64,000 nucleotides of DNA from Prorocentrum cordatum (lineage: Eukaryota; Sar; Dinophyceae; Prorocentrales; Prorocentraceae), in assembly GCA_963575745.1 (NCBI GenBank), contig CAUYUJ010020669.1, forward strand, positions 24,167 through 88,166, given 5' to 3'. This document shows positions 1-11,072 of this stretch, piece after piece (the stretch's first letter is position 1; every line of letters begins with the position of its first letter). The translations under genes were made by a program, and so were the position numbers. Under the pieces are notes generated by a model. The model had not been told where the DNA came from and did not search any database. It worked only from the letters and a program-made list of their open reading frames with translations.

Positions 1-312
1 CGCGGCCTTGTCGGTCACCGCCTTGGTGTCCGCCGCGCGCTTGGCCCCCGCGTCGCTCATCAGCGTCTCGTAGTCGGCCTGCGCGTCCTTCTCGGAGACC
101 TCGGCCTCGGACATCTCCTTGTCGAGCTCTCCCACCAGCATGTCGATCATGCTGACAACGCCGCCCGTCTGCTGCCCCTTGTTCACGTAGGCCCCGAAGG
201 TCTCCGGAGGTGGCGGCGGGGCCGCGTCACCTCCGCCCCGCCTGTGAGCAGACACCTGCACGAGCTGGGGGGCCGTCTGCGCGAGCGCCTCGGGCTTGTA
301 GAGCTTGGGGTT
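1..312 (-). CDS. Secreted coiled-coil protein, exon 6 (partial, runs off left edge)
   Basis: Reading on the minus strand from 312 to 1 gives 104 uninterrupted codons starting NPKLYKPEALAQ. A proline run (PPPPPETFGAYVNKGQQ) follows, then a charged helical stretch (SMIDMLVGELDKEMSEAEVS, then DAQADYETLMSDAGAK). NPKLY is the expected continuation of the LNKFY that ends exon 5 at 4791, as I recall this dinoflagellate family, so I treat it as the same gene. The stretch GGVVSMIDMLVGELDKEM resembles SGEIVGILKEMGDEMAADL of exon 3, which suggests an internally duplicated protein. The left end is cut by the window. The acceptor is not clear: the nearest AG is 17 nt upstream of the AAC codon. An extra few residues or a further small exon is possible. 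Confidence 0.75.
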
Positions 313-1218
313 GCACGCGGGCCCCCGCGCTGCCGCGGGCGACGTGGCGTGCGAGGTGCTTTGCAGTGCTCTGCCCCGGCCCACCACTTGCCATCGCTCG
401 GGCGCCCATTTCCCGTGCATTCTTCAGTGGCGTGCATCTTCTTTTGCATTGGGGGAAAAGAGGATGAGGCAGGAGGAAAGGGAGAAGCCAGGAGGGGGTT
501 AGGAGGAGGGAGCAGGAGGAGATCCGCAGCCGAGCTGAAAGTATCATCATGCGGGGTCCTACCATTGGAATAATGCTTGCAAGATGGTTCATGATGCCCC
601 TCGATGGTCCTCGCCGAGGAAAACATGCACACGCCCGAGCGATGCCAAGACCCTCCCAGCAAGAGGGACGCCAGGCCCGCCCAAGATGCCACGAGTGAGC
701 AGGCGCCCACACGACCAGTGGGCACCAACGAGCACGCTGTCAGTCCTGCTCCCTTCGCCCCTCCTGCTCCCTCGGCCTCTCTCTGTCTCTCTCCCTCTCC
801 CTCTTCCTGCTTCGCCCCTCCTCCCAAGCTGCCAGAGCGTACGATGATGGGACCGACCGGCGGGCTCCCCCAACACACGCGAGAAGTCGATGGGCTCTGC
901 CGTGGGAGGCCGAGCAGGCGCCGATCGGAGGAGCGCCTCCGGATCCACCGCCGCCCACCCGCCCCGCTTCGCCGCGCACCGCACCGCACCGCGGAGCTCC
1001 GCCGTGGCTCCCGCCGCCGCGGGGTGGACGGAAGCACGGCTGGCCTGCCACAGGCCCTCGAGGCTGCTTCGCGGCTGCCCCCCCCCTCGAGGGACATCGA
1101 AGCAGGCACGTCGCGTCCGAAATCTGGGCGCGGCCCTTCCCCTCGCCCCATCCCGTTCGGCCTTCTCCCCTTTCTGCTCAAGCCTCCTTCTCCTCCACAA
1201 TTACTCAATATGAATACT

Positions 1219-1408
1219 ACGGCAGGTTCGTGTCGTGCCGACCCCAGCGTTGGTTTTTGACACCGCAGGGATCGTTCAACCTTGAACGATCGGCCGCTGC
1301 CGCAACGTCCGATCGTTCAACATCGATCGATTCTGGGTCGCAGGCGGCGTTCAACCTTGAACACCCGCGCTGGGGTCGCCGCTGGTCGACACGACGCAAA
1401 CCTACCGT
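1219..1408. mobile_element. Palindrome-rich TIR element, family 4, copy 1
   Basis: This is a 190-bp unit with ends ACGGCAGGTTCGTGTCGTG and (inverted) ACGGTAGGTTTGCGTCGTG. Inside are GATCGTTCAA-CC-TTGAACGATC and other GTTCAAC/GTTGAAC palindromes. An equally long copy lies at 38027-38216, a diverged one at 50058-50249 and a broken one at 16162-16490. ACT flanks both ends here, which is a possible but weak target duplication. There is no coding capacity, so it is probably a non-autonomous transposon. Confidence 0.65.
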
Positions 1409-1560
1409 ACTCTCCCTCTTCCCCTGATGACGGTTTGAAAGTGCTCGACCCCCCCCCGCGTACTGGTTTTTACACACAGGTTTCCCCGGAGTTGGGTTTT
1501 CGCCTGCATTTGTTCCAAAATGCTGCTCTCGCTGAGGCGCCGGCCTCATTCTCGGGCCCC

Positions 1561-1719
1561 GCTCGTTCCGAATCGTGCTCCCGCTGCAGCGCTGGCCTCA
1601 TTTCCGTGCTTCCGCTCGTTCCGAATCGTGCTCCCGCTGCAGCGCTGGCCTCATTTCCGCGCTTCCGCTCGTTTCGACTCGTGCTCCCGCTGCAGCGCTG
1701 GCGTCATTTCCCGTGCCAT
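1561..1719. repeat. 53-bp tandem repeat, 3 copies
   Basis: GCTCGTTCCGAATCG recurs at 1561, 1614 and (as GCTCGTTTCGACTCG) 1667. Each unit contains GCTGCAGCGCTGG. It lies inside intron 5. Confidence 0.85.
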
Positions 1720-1931
1720 GCCACGGCATGCAATGCAATGCTAGGTTGATACTACGCTTTGCGGTGCTCTTCTACGCCATGCCATGCCGTGCTCTACAAT
1801 GCATCGCGTACCCTTTCGGGATCATTGCCCTGCTCGACATCCGACTGTGCGAGTAGAGAGGGGATCTGCGCCATGGTAAGGGATGGGAGGGAGGGGTAGG
1901 ATGTCAGATATGACGCGAGCGCACCTAGCTT

Positions 1932-2218
1932 GTCCTCCTCCCCCCTCCTCCTCCTCCTCCTCCTCCTCCTCCTCCTCAACCTCCTCCTCCCTCCTCCTCC
2001 TCTCCTCCTCCTCCTCCTCCTCCTCCTCCTCCCTCTCCCTCCTCCTCCTTCTCCTCCTCCCCCTCGTCCGCCTCCTCCTCGTCCGCCTCCCTCCTCCTCC
2101 TCCTCCAGCTCCTCCTCCTCCTCCTCCTCCTCCTCCTCCTCCTCCGCCTCCCCTCCTCCTCCTCCTCCTCCTCCTCCTCCTCCTCCTCCTCCTCCTCCTC
2201 CTCCTCCTCCTCCTCCCG
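1932..2218. repeat. (CTC)n microsatellite with CTT/CCG interruptions
   Basis: Imperfect CTC trinucleotide run in intron 5. It creates long artefactual open frames of S, L, P or E, G, R on both strands. A short satellite block lies at 2461-2492. Confidence 0.95.
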
Positions 2219-3543
2219 CCGCCCTCCCGTCCGTCCACCCAACCCCCATCCCCTACCTTTCCGTCTTCCGTTCGGTCTGCGTCCCCCTCTCCGCATCCTG
2301 CCCTTCTCGCCTTCGCTGCTACGATGGGCAGGCGCATGCTACACCACCATACGTTGCTGGCGCCATGCTGCAGAACGTCCTGCACGACTGACACAGACAC
2401 GAAGCCAGTTCTGTGTGCCGCGCTGCTGGCACAACATGCTACGCTGCTTCACTGTTCCACCTCCTCCTCCTCCTCCTCTTCCTCCTCCTCCGTGCCCTCT
2501 CTCAAACTCCTGCGATTTCGACATCCCAGTGGCTGGCGGAATGGCGGGAGATCATGTGGTCCGCCCGTCCACCATGCCGAGAGGCGTGTGATACGTACTT
2601 CGACAGCTTCTTTGACAGCTTTGGCCACATCTGTTCCCCCCCACAGGCTCCACGCATTCCATCGCTAGCTGTGCCGATGGACCTCTTTGCGGGGCTCATA
2701 ACGGCCCCACGGCGTCCACAAAGGGGACGGATTTCCGATCGTTCCCAGCACTCTTGCGGATCTGATGTTCTCTCTGCGTTGGCGCATCTTGAGCGTTCTG
2801 GACCCCACGACCGGCTGTCATTTGGCCGCCAACGTCCGTCGTCAACGCTCAACCGGGAATTCAAGCAACTGCATAGCAACAACTTGGTGATGTCAGCCTT
2901 GCTCGGGGTTGCCCAGGAGCTTCCCAACATCTCTTCAGACTCATCTGTGGCCCCTCTCTGTGTGTAAAACACTCTGTGTCTGGACAAATCTGCTGTCCAA
3001 CGTGGGCCCGACCAAATTGTCGGTTTCCCGCGCAATCGCAACAAACACTTCACGATTGGCACCGTGACGTGAGACGGAGCACCTCTGGATAAGCCGGGAA
3101 GGCCACACGCGACGCCATGAACAATGAAGCGCCAATGGAGGGGGAGAGATGTCGGGGGCGGCCAAGAGGGGGGCGTCCAAGAGGGGGGGTTGCAAATCAT
3201 GGCCGGCGGCATGTGCGCGGCCCTGCGGGGGGCCAGGGACGTAATGAAATAAGAAGAGGCGCCATGAAATCTGGGGAAATATCATGGCCCTCGCCATGAC
3301 ATCCACCCCCCACCTAGTCCTCACCCCCCTCTTGGCTTCTGCTGCCATTCTGCAGCTGCTACTCTGCATGCCCTGCTGCTGCTCTACCGTCGCTCGTAAA
3401 CTGGTGCATGCCAGCTTGACGCCAGCAGCGCGCACAAGCTCACCGCACAAGAGCGCACAAGGCCCCCCACACAAGGCCCCGCACAAGACTCCGAAGGGAA
3501 CTCTTTCTATCAAAAATAATAAGCAGTCCTCACCCCCCTCTTG

Positions 3544-3749
3544 TCAGGGGGGCGTAAGACCCAGGTACAGGGGACTCGGAAATCCCCGACGAGGTCGTCA
3601 AAAAAATGACGAGGCCGAGCCTGCATTTTGGCGAGGCCTCCCGCTGCAGACATCCCTCGAAACTCCTCCTCGTCAAAATCCGAGGCGCGGTCGTCGAAAA
3701 ACGATGGCGAACCCGAGTCCTGGCAAACCCGGGTCTTACGCTCCCCCGA
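3544..3749. mobile_element. 206-bp TIR element, family 2, copy 1, with TCTTG target duplication
   Basis: The ends are TCAGGGGGGCGTAAGACC and, inverted, TCGGGGGAGCGTAAGACC. The element is flanked by TCTTG at 3539-3543 and 3750-3754. A copy of exactly the same length lies at 28229-28434. It has no coding capacity, so it is a MITE-like element, here inserted in intron 5 of the coiled-coil gene. Confidence 0.85.
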
Positions 3750-4602
3750 TCTTGGCCGCCCCCGAAGCAGGAGAGACGGCGAGTCGACGCCAGAGGGTGA
3801 CACGCAGGCGCCCCGGCACGAGGCCCACGACCGGCCCCACCACGGCCGCCCCTCCCGCGGAGCAGTGGGCCCGGCAGGGGGCCTCCTCCGGCCCACTCCG
3901 GATTCCGCCACCCTCCGGGGGGGGGGCCCCTCTCGGGCTGCCTTCCCAGACTGCAGGGGGCCCTGGGGCACACAAGTAATCTTATGTGCACAAGCAACAG
4001 GACTCCCCACATGTCCCCACCTGTTCGGGGTTCTTGTCTTCCCCCTCCACTTCCCATGTTCTCCCGTTGTCTCTGGGGAATCGACGACGAATTGTGTCTG
4101 TGTGCGTTTTGTCCCTCCTGGCAGCCCTCCGAACGATTGTCTTTCCATGTGGCTTGACTTCAACGGGCTGTGTTGTGCCGGCCTCTGGGGGCCGCCGTCG
4201 GGCCCGGTGGCAGTGAGAATCTCGCGGTGGGCGAGATCTGTCCCCGGTGCACAGGTCAAGCCGGATGGCAAGGATGCGCGATGAGGGTGCAAAAGGGGCC
4301 CTGGCCGCCCACTTCGAAGCGGTTCGAGCGGGGCGCGGCCCACGAAAGTGTGCAGGGACGGACCCAGGAGGCGAGGATGCAAGGGGTACCCTTGGGAGGG
4401 ATGCCTATCCTTACGGTGCGGGTCGACTGTGTGTGTCGGGAGCTCCAGGCGGCAGCTGGCACAAAACGCGGCGGCGCATGCCTGGGGTGCGGGCCTCGCC
4501 GGAGGAAGCTCCGAGCAGTCGTGGAGCGGTGCTAGGCCACCCGCGAGGCCGCCCTGCCCGTCGCTGGGGCCGTCCTGGGCTCCTCTGGCGAAGGCCAGGT
4601 AG

Positions 4603-4760
4603 TTACCAGCCTAGAGCATATCCCTATCCCTATGCTGGGCACCTCCTCATCACGATGCCAATCTCAGAGATTCCCTTATCTTTTGAGGGCGAATCCCTAA
4701 GATTGTCATCGCCTTTTGGCGTGTCAATCTTAGGGATAGGGATACGTTCGAGGCTGGTAA
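4603..4760 (-). mobile_element. 158-bp TIR element, family 1, copy 1, with GGTAG target duplication
   Basis: Terminal inverted repeats of about 30 bp begin TTACCAGCCT and run into TATCCCTATCCCTA. The flanks are GGTAG at 4598-4602 and 4761-4765. The reverse complement matches 13176-13333 at all but about 7 of 158 positions by eye. It sits about 30 nt from the 3' end of exon 5, on its intron side. Confidence 0.9.
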
Positions 4761-4790
4761 GGTAGGGGCAGCGAGCGCGAAGCGTACTGA

Positions 4791-5096
4791 ATAAAACTTG
4801 TTCAGGCGGTTCTTGGCCCACAGGAGCACCTCCTTCGCCGCCTTGTTGTTGGTCATCAGGTCCTTAAACTCTGAGTTCTCCTCCTTGCGAAGCTTCGTCG
4901 CCTCGGCGACGCTGGAGTCCAAGTCCCTGATGCTGGCCTGGAGGTCGCCGATCTCCGTTGTCCAAGTGGCGATGGCGCCTTTCAATTCCTCAATGGCCGT
5001 TCCGGACACCTCGATGGAGCGCTCCAGCTGCTTGCCCGTGTCCTCTGACTTGTCGAGTTCGCTCTCGCAATATGTCTTCTTGCTGTCATCGTCGGC
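4791..5096 (-). CDS. Secreted coiled-coil protein, exon 5
   Basis: 102 codons in one frame, entered after the acceptor CTAG|GCC and ending KNRLNKFY. The sequence is strongly heptad-like and charged (ADDDSKKTYCESELDKSED, then IEELKGAIATWTTEIGDLQ, then VAEATKLRKEENSEFKDLM), typical of a coiled coil. One cysteine follows KKTY. The length is a multiple of three and the phase matches exon 4 exactly through a GC-AG intron, so the join is well supported. Function is unknown. I recall this block (…AKNRLNKFYNPKLY…) from abundant dinoflagellate proteins without assigned roles. Confidence 0.85.
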
Positions 5097-5358
5097 CTAG
5101 GTGGAAGAAGAAAAACTGCGTATTTGAGCATGGACCGCTTGTTTACAATCGGCCTTGGGCCGTGTTTGGCGGTCTTCGGCTGTCGTCTGACGGTCTTCGG
5201 CGGTCTTCGGTGGTCTTCGGCTGTGTCTGGCGGTCTTTGGCGGTTTGCGGCGGTCTTCGACGCGAAAGCTGGAGATCCGCGTTCAACAAGGATGTCCATG
5301 ATCGAACACCTAGGAGAAGGACGAGGAGGAGGAGGAGGCAGAGGAAAGGAGGAAAAGC
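5097..5358 (-). other. Intron 4, GC-AG, 262 nt, minisatellite-filled
   Basis: On the minus strand the donor is GAGCAG|GCTTTTCC and the acceptor CACCTAG|GCCGACG. GC donors are known in dinoflagellates. The intron contains a degenerate minisatellite built on GGCGGTCTTCGG (5160-5262), then GCGAAAGCTGG and CATGATCGAACACCT (5269-5312). The same order recurs at 17295-17455, so this is a dispersed repeat. A GAG-rich stretch adjoins the donor. Confidence 0.8.
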
Positions 5359-5565
5359 CTGCTCCTTCTTCAGATTGGCGACCATGTCTTGGATCAACTT
5401 GATGACTTTTTCGAAGCCGGCAGTCTTTCCCTGCAACGCCATCAGCACCAAGTCGATCTCCGTTCCCCGGCGCGGAGCGTTTCGCAAGACCGCCACGACA
5501 CGTGCGCGCGTGATTGCGAGGCCCTCCTGCATCTGTACCAAGGAGGCGGAGGAGCCCGGAAGAGT
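5359..5565 (-). CDS. Secreted coiled-coil protein, exon 4
   Basis: 69 codons (TLPGSSASLVQMQEG, then RVVAVLRNAPRRGTEIDLVL, then FEKVIKLIQDMVANLKKEQ). The acceptor is GTAAAG|ACT at 5566 and the GC donor is at 5358. The length is divisible by three and runs in phase into exon 5. In the family as I recall it, TLPGSS follows LELFK, which is exactly where exon 3 stops. Shadow frames here have no coding character. Confidence 0.8.
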
Positions 5566-5929
5566 CTTTACGCCATGCCCCCTCTTGGGGCGAGCAGGCT
5601 GCGAACGGCAGCGGCGTGTTGTGCAACATGGTATTCTCATCAGTTGCGCGATGCTGTAAAGACCTAAATGAAATACGCTGCCATGATCGTAGGCGGCTAG
5701 GCTCCCAATTCCCTGTTCCAGGGTGCCCATCTGCCTGCTCCGTGCTTCCAATCCCCGAGTCTGGGGATTCCCTTTTGTCGTGGCACATGTGTTCCTGAAT
5801 CACGCATGCCTGTCTTACGCCTGCAGTGAGACGCGATAAGCTACATAGACGCACAAAACTGCATGATCAGATAATGTGGGAAACTGAAGAACATGTAGTG
5901 GTGGGTGCATGGAGGTTGTGCAAACAAAG

Positions 5930-6420
5930 AGGGATCATGACCAATACACATATATATACATATATATACATATATACATTTAACTACAGAGGGAGATCGA
6001 GCGTGGACTACAACAAAAGATAACGATAACCATGCACATATACAACGGTAAACACGTACATATACGAATATGCACATGCGCACTATACACATGTACGATA
6101 GAAAGATATCAGAACAACGACTAATACAGCGTGGACAAGAATTGAGAAAACTAAGAGTGTTCAAAGAAACCGGAACATGTGGAGCGCGCAAAGAAAATGA
6201 AGATCGCACAGTGGAGTGTAGAGACAGCAATTGGTGTACGAAGAGTGTGTAGAGAGCACACAGTGTAGAGTGTGCCGCAGGTGCAGGAAGTAACGTCAAT
6301 CGTGGATGGGCGTGCGTCATGAGATGTGCATGGTGCAGAATATAATTCGTGAATATACATAAGTATATGTTTATATATATGTATACATATATAGATTACA
6401 TATAATATAAATATTTGACA
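5930..6420. repeat. AT-rich island with (TA)n-type repeats
   Basis: ATATATACATATAT-type runs at 5945-5985 and 6365-6415 bracket a purine-rich, A-rich stretch. It is clearly lower in GC than its surroundings. No gene is seen in it. Confidence 0.8.
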
Positions 6421-7629
6421 GCGTGAAATGGGGCGAACGGTCTTACACCGTCCCTGGGTGCGTGGCTGAAGTGGGATATCCCGCGGCGCGCAATGCGCTT
6501 GCTGTTTGTTGTTTGTCGTCGTTCCACTCGCGACTCACCCCGCGACCCACCCGCGACAAAATTACCCCGCGACCCCCCCCGCGACAGTTCTCACGACCCA
6601 ACCGCGACCCGCCCGCGACCAACCCACATTGCTTTGTCGAAGATTCGGCGCCTGCGGCGGGCTCTTGATGCAATGCGCCGGAATCAGCGACTGCGGCAGG
6701 ATTCTTCAGAGCCCCGCAGACTGCCGACGACCCCGCCGCCACCTCGCTCTCATTAGCAGCTGCGAAGGCTATTGTATAGTGTATCCAAAGCCGTGCCGCA
6801 GACACGGCATGGAAAGTCCTGAAGCGCCCTCAAGTTCCCAATGCTGAATAATACGGATGCTGTTCCAAGGACCCAGACCCCCATGCTCCGGGCGCTCTTG
6901 CGCGCCACGCGCTCAGTGGTCCACGCACGCAGTGCCCCGCGCATGGAGGCCTACAAGAAGGATCACCGCACACTGTTGCACGAACTTGCTGTTGTATATT
7001 CCGAATGCCAGCATCATTCACCAACATCTTTGCGCTGTGGGCTCTGAGAGCGCCCCAAGCTGCTGAGCAGGCGAAGAGGGGCCCGAGAGGCTCGCAGGAG
7101 GGCCCATCGGCGACCAACAAAAGAGAAATGCGAAGGTGGCCCCCGAGACCGCCAGCGCGCCACAAACAGGCCCACCGAGGCTCCACAATACACCCCCGCT
7201 TAGAGTTTAAAAGAATTCGAGGCTACAAGAGCATGGACTTCACGCGAAGCGCTTTCTAACATGGTAGTCCACGTTCAGATGTACGAAAGCTCTGCGAATA
7301 AAAGACAAGCTCCGAGAAAACGCCACGGGTCCAGTCCAGCGTCGTGATTCTCTTGTACAAGATCTGAAGTCAATGGAAGGTGCCACTTTTTCTTTCTTAC
7401 TGTGTCTGATGTGCAGGCCTTAGCTGCCCCGAGACGCAACACACGACACGTAGCGCGTTGACACGGAGCTCGACACGTACATTGGATACGCAGGTCTTGC
7501 GCGATGCGCCTGCCAGAACATGGGCCAACGCGTGCCGAACCAACACGCAGCGTGTCAGCACGGACGTCTTGGACACGGCACGTGCTGCGTTGCAGCACGG
7601 GCGTATCGGGGCAGCTCAGGTGTGTCGCG

Positions 7630-7862
7630 AGCAGGGACCGACCGTCCCGGCATTCCTATAGGCCTACCACGAAATCTTCTCAGAAACCCCAGAAAGTTGG
7701 AATCACAAAAAACGTTCTTAGAACAAAAGCCCGATGCATTAGTTAAAGCGAGAGACAGTCTCGGCCAGAAGTCCTCTGAGAACACCTCGCGCAAACCACA
7801 GAAGGCTCTCGGAACACTCCCCGGTGGGCCCACAGGCAAGCCGGGACGCTTCGCCGCAGCTT
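7630..7862 (+). mobile_element. About 230-bp element, family 3, copy 1
   Basis: Begins AGCAGGGACCGACCGTCC and ends with GGGACGCTTCGCCGCAGCTT. The two ends form imperfect inverted repeats of about 40 bp that include CCTATAGGCC. Other copies in the same orientation lie at 17054-17280, 19931-20159 and 40942-41170. No convincing target-site duplication was found. Confidence 0.75.
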
Positions 7863-8029
7863 GTAGCGCGGGCACCCGACGAGGCCGCCCCCGGAGCGCC
7901 TCGTGCCCACCGCCCGGCCACGGCACGGGGGGGGGGTCCGCGGAGCCACCAGACCCGCCGGCGCCCGTGGCCTGCGAAGGGCAGGCCCGGCGGGCCCGGC
8001 GGGCCGGCAACTCTTCTCTCGGAAGCTGT

Positions 8030-8215
8030 GCGAGGAGGGGGTTTATCCATATCCACCGCCTAGGAGCCGACGTCCTGGTGCCCCAGCGGGCGGTGGATAT
8101 GGATATGTTGCGGCCCCCGGGGGGCCCGAAAATATGTCCATATCCACCGCCCGCCGAGGCTCTGAGAGCTGACCCTCCAGGCGGTGGTCCTGTATAAACT
8201 CCCGCCTCGGAAGCT
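8030..8215. mobile_element. Nested inverted-repeat element
   Basis: CATATCCACCGCC occurs at 8048-8060 and again within 8137-8152. GGCGGTGGATATGG lies between them (8089-8102), and GGCGGTGG again near 8180. The outer ends also pair (GAGGGGGTTTAT against ATAAACTCCCGCCTC). A complex hairpin or small TIR element is the simplest reading. Confidence 0.5.
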
Positions 8216-8639
8216 GGGCGAGGGCTGGCAAATCCGCGGCTGCCGAAACGGTCAAACAGCTTCCCGGAATCAGGCCCGGCACGCCGAATCATAAGAGACG
8301 AGCTGATTTTCCCTGCAGCAAGCAGCTTCCTGGACCTCCGTGTTGGCAGCCACGGGTTCGCCAGCCTTCGCCCGGCTTCTGCTCCTCTCGGGGCCTCTCC
8401 GAAAAAACCTGCGGTCGCTCGGACGCCCATGCCCCGTGTGATTGCTCGGTCTCGCGCGTGGTATTTTTTTAATTGCCCGTTGATCCAGGATGCTCCTCAA
8501 TGGCCCTCGCCGAGAACCGACACATGCGCCCGAGCGATGCCAAGAGAAAATTCGCGCCAAACTCTGCGGCCCAGACCGCCAGCCGCGTGGAATCGGCCGC
8601 AAACGCCCGCTCCCAACAGCTGTTCTGCTTAAGTTTGCC

Positions 8640-9190
8640 TCCAAGACGACCCCAAGACGGCCAAGATGGCCCAAAGAGAGCCCAAGCTGGCCCCAAGATG
8701 CCTCCAAGACGTCTCATTATGTCCCCAAGACGACCCAAGGTGGCGCCAGTACGGCCCAAGAGGCCCCAAAACGCCACAGGAGGGCTCCAAGAGGACATCC
8801 AGGAGGTCCCCAGGCAGCCAACATCATGAATTCCCCTGATGTGTTTCTTCGATGGTTTTCGCATTCTTGCTTGGAGGTCCCGAAAGCTGAAGACTGCCCA
8901 CCTGGCCCCCAAGGTCGACCCAAGGGGGGCCCAAGACGGCCCAAGAGGGCCCCAAGACGCCCCCCAGACAACCCCGAGACCGCCCAAAGAGTCCCCAAGA
9001 CGGCCCTACAGAGTCCCAAGAGGTGCCCAAGACGGTCAGGACATGCCGCCGAGACCGCCCCCGAAGGCGCAGAGAGCCCGAGAGCACTCCGAGACGGCCC
9101 GACAGAGCCCCAAGGTGGCCTAAAGAGAGCCCCACGAGGCCTCCAGAGAAGGCCCTGACGGCATGAAAGAAACCCCAGCAGAGCCCCAAG
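8640..9190. repeat. Degenerate CCAAGACGGCCC-type minisatellite
   Basis: Short units such as CCCAAGACGGCCC and CCCCAAGATG recur every 10-25 bases with many variants. The same texture appears at 10600-10960, 29690-30060, 30520-30570 and 60340-60720. Translations (GLLG, LGPSW) are artefacts. Confidence 0.7.
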
Positions 9191-9712
9191 ATGACTGCAC
9201 AGGGCCCCTCCCTTGTGCTTCCCCATTGAGGTCCCCAAGCACTGGGGCACACGCAGACCACTAGCAGGGTCGCGCCGTTGCTCGACATCTCACCGCACAG
9301 GCGCTTCCAGTAGGCAGGGGGCGGGCGTGATTCACCGCATGCATCTCCGACAACTAACACACGTGCAGAAAGCATTTGAGGGCGAATCGCAATATCAGGC
9401 TCAAGACACACGTATGTTCGAACAGTTGCGGCCATGCACACGATCTGTGATTGGGATACCTAGGTAGGGAACACTGACACATTGCTTTTAGATGTACCTA
9501 TGTACACACGGTCGGCTAGGCGTTGGTGGGGAAACAGTGCTGCGTTACACGAAAAGAGATTGCCCACGTTCGAATAAACACAAATGGAGCTACTCACGAC
9601 GGGGAGTACAGTCGGCCCGTATCATAAGGATGCGCGATAATAATGCAAGGGCCTTTCATTGGGCCGCCCTCCCACCACGGTCGCCGAAGGCCTCCAGGAG
9701 ACTTAACCCGCG

Positions 9713-10335
9713 CCTCTCCTCCTCCTCCTCCTCCTCCTCCTCCTCCTCCTCCTCCTCCTCTCCTCCTCCTCCGCCTCCGCCTCCTCCTCTTCCTCCTCCT
9801 CCTCCTCCTCCTCCTCCTCTTCCTCCTCCTCCTCCTCCTCCTCCTCCCTCCTCCTCCTCCTCCTCCTCCTCCTCCTCCTCTCCTCCTCCTCCTCCCCCTC
9901 CCCCCCCCCTCCCCCTCCCCCTCCCCCTCCCCCTCCCCCTCCCCCTCCCCCTCCTCCCCTCCTCCTCCTCCCTCCTCCTCCTCCTCCTCCTCCTCCTCCT
10001 CCTCCTCCTCCTCCTCCTCCTCCCCCCTCCCCCTCCCCTCCCCCTCCCCCTCCCTCCTCCTCCTCCTCCTCCTCCTCCTCCTCCTCCTCCTCCTCCTCCT
10101 CCTCCTCCTCCTCCTCTCCTCCTCCTCCTCCTCCTCCTCCTCCTCCTCCTCCTACTCCTCCTCCTCCTCCTCCTCCTCCTCCTCCTCCTCCTCCCTCCTC
10201 CTCCTCCTCCTCCTCCTCCTCCTCCTCCTCCTCCTCCTCCTCCTCCTCCTCCTCCTCCTCCTCCTCCTCCTCCTCCTCCTCTCCTCCTCCTCCTCCTCCT
10301 CCTCCTCCTCCTCCTCCTCCTCCTCCTCTCCTCCC
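9713..10335. repeat. Long (CTC)n / (CCCCTC)n microsatellite
   Basis: About 620 bp, almost entirely CTC with a CCCCTC block near 9900-9955. It is the longest CTC array in the window and lies inside intron 3. All open frames across it are repeat translations. Confidence 0.97.
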
Positions 10336-11072
10336 AAGCTGGCATCCAAAACCCCAAGACTGTCTTGAGATTGCCCATGAGAAGGGAAAGCTGGCTCTGC
10401 GAAGTCCAGGGGCACACCTCTCGTCGACTCCGAGCTTCGTGAGGTGACCCAGCGCCCTGCGGACCCATCGAGAAATAAGAAAGCATCTTGGGACACCCGT
10501 AAGCAGGCCAATCTTAGTTTGTTGGTGCACCGATTGTACGAGACCGGAGTAACACCTGCAAAAACAGATTGCGCATGACAGCCGTGAACCATTATGGCCC
10601 CCAAGAGGCGGCAATAGTGCCCATGCAAGAGGTAGAAACCATGATGGCCTTCGTGCTGCCCGCCCCCAAGGTACCTCCCCCCCAAGAGGCTCCAAGATGC
10701 CCCCAAGAGCGCCCGAGATAGCCGAGCAGTTCCTTGATGCTGTCCGAAGGCGCCTCAAAGTCGCCCAACATGCCATCCGACAAGCCCAACAAGTCCCTAA
10801 GGTGGCGACCAGAAGCCCCAAATAGGCCCCAGCTCAAACCGTGCCACGGGTGGCCCCGGCATGACCACAAAAGGCCCCCACGTGCCCCCAAGATCTCCAT
10901 CTATGGCCCGAGGCCACAAGCTAGCCCCAATATTGCCACAGGGCCCGCCAACGATTTCAAAGGATTGCCCACCACAAGCAGATATACGATGTCCACAGAC
11001 ACCACGAATTCAACTACCCCCTAACAACGAATCCAGTATTGGGGGGGGGCGCGGCAGAGGGCGAAGCTACTT

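Larger units (their letters stand above)
313..4790 (-). other. Intron 5 of the coiled-coil gene (about 4.5 kb)
   Basis: No credible exon is seen between NPKLY (312) and LNKFY (4791). The intron holds an inverted-repeat element at 1219-1408, a 53-bp tandem repeat at 1561-1719, a (CTC)n block at 1932-2218, a 206-bp element with target-site duplication at 3544-3749 and a 158-bp element at 4603-4760. The donor is uncertain. A GT lies 3 nt after the TAT codon (FY|S), and a GC donor lies a little further on. The segment 600-660 resembles 8500-8550 in intron 3 (shared GCCCGAGCGATGCCAAGA). An open frame at 2413-2967 (+) has no recognisable features and I do not call it. Confidence 0.6.

Noticed and set aside
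2413-2967. 184-codon plus-strand frame after a CTC block
   Set aside because: The start lies in repeat, there are no recognisable residues, and it falls inside an intron of the minus-strand gene.
9492-10821. Long open frames of Leu/Pro/Ser or Glu/Gly/Arg on both strands
   Set aside because: Pure translation of a CTC/GAG microsatellite. The same applies to frames over the other trinucleotide arrays.
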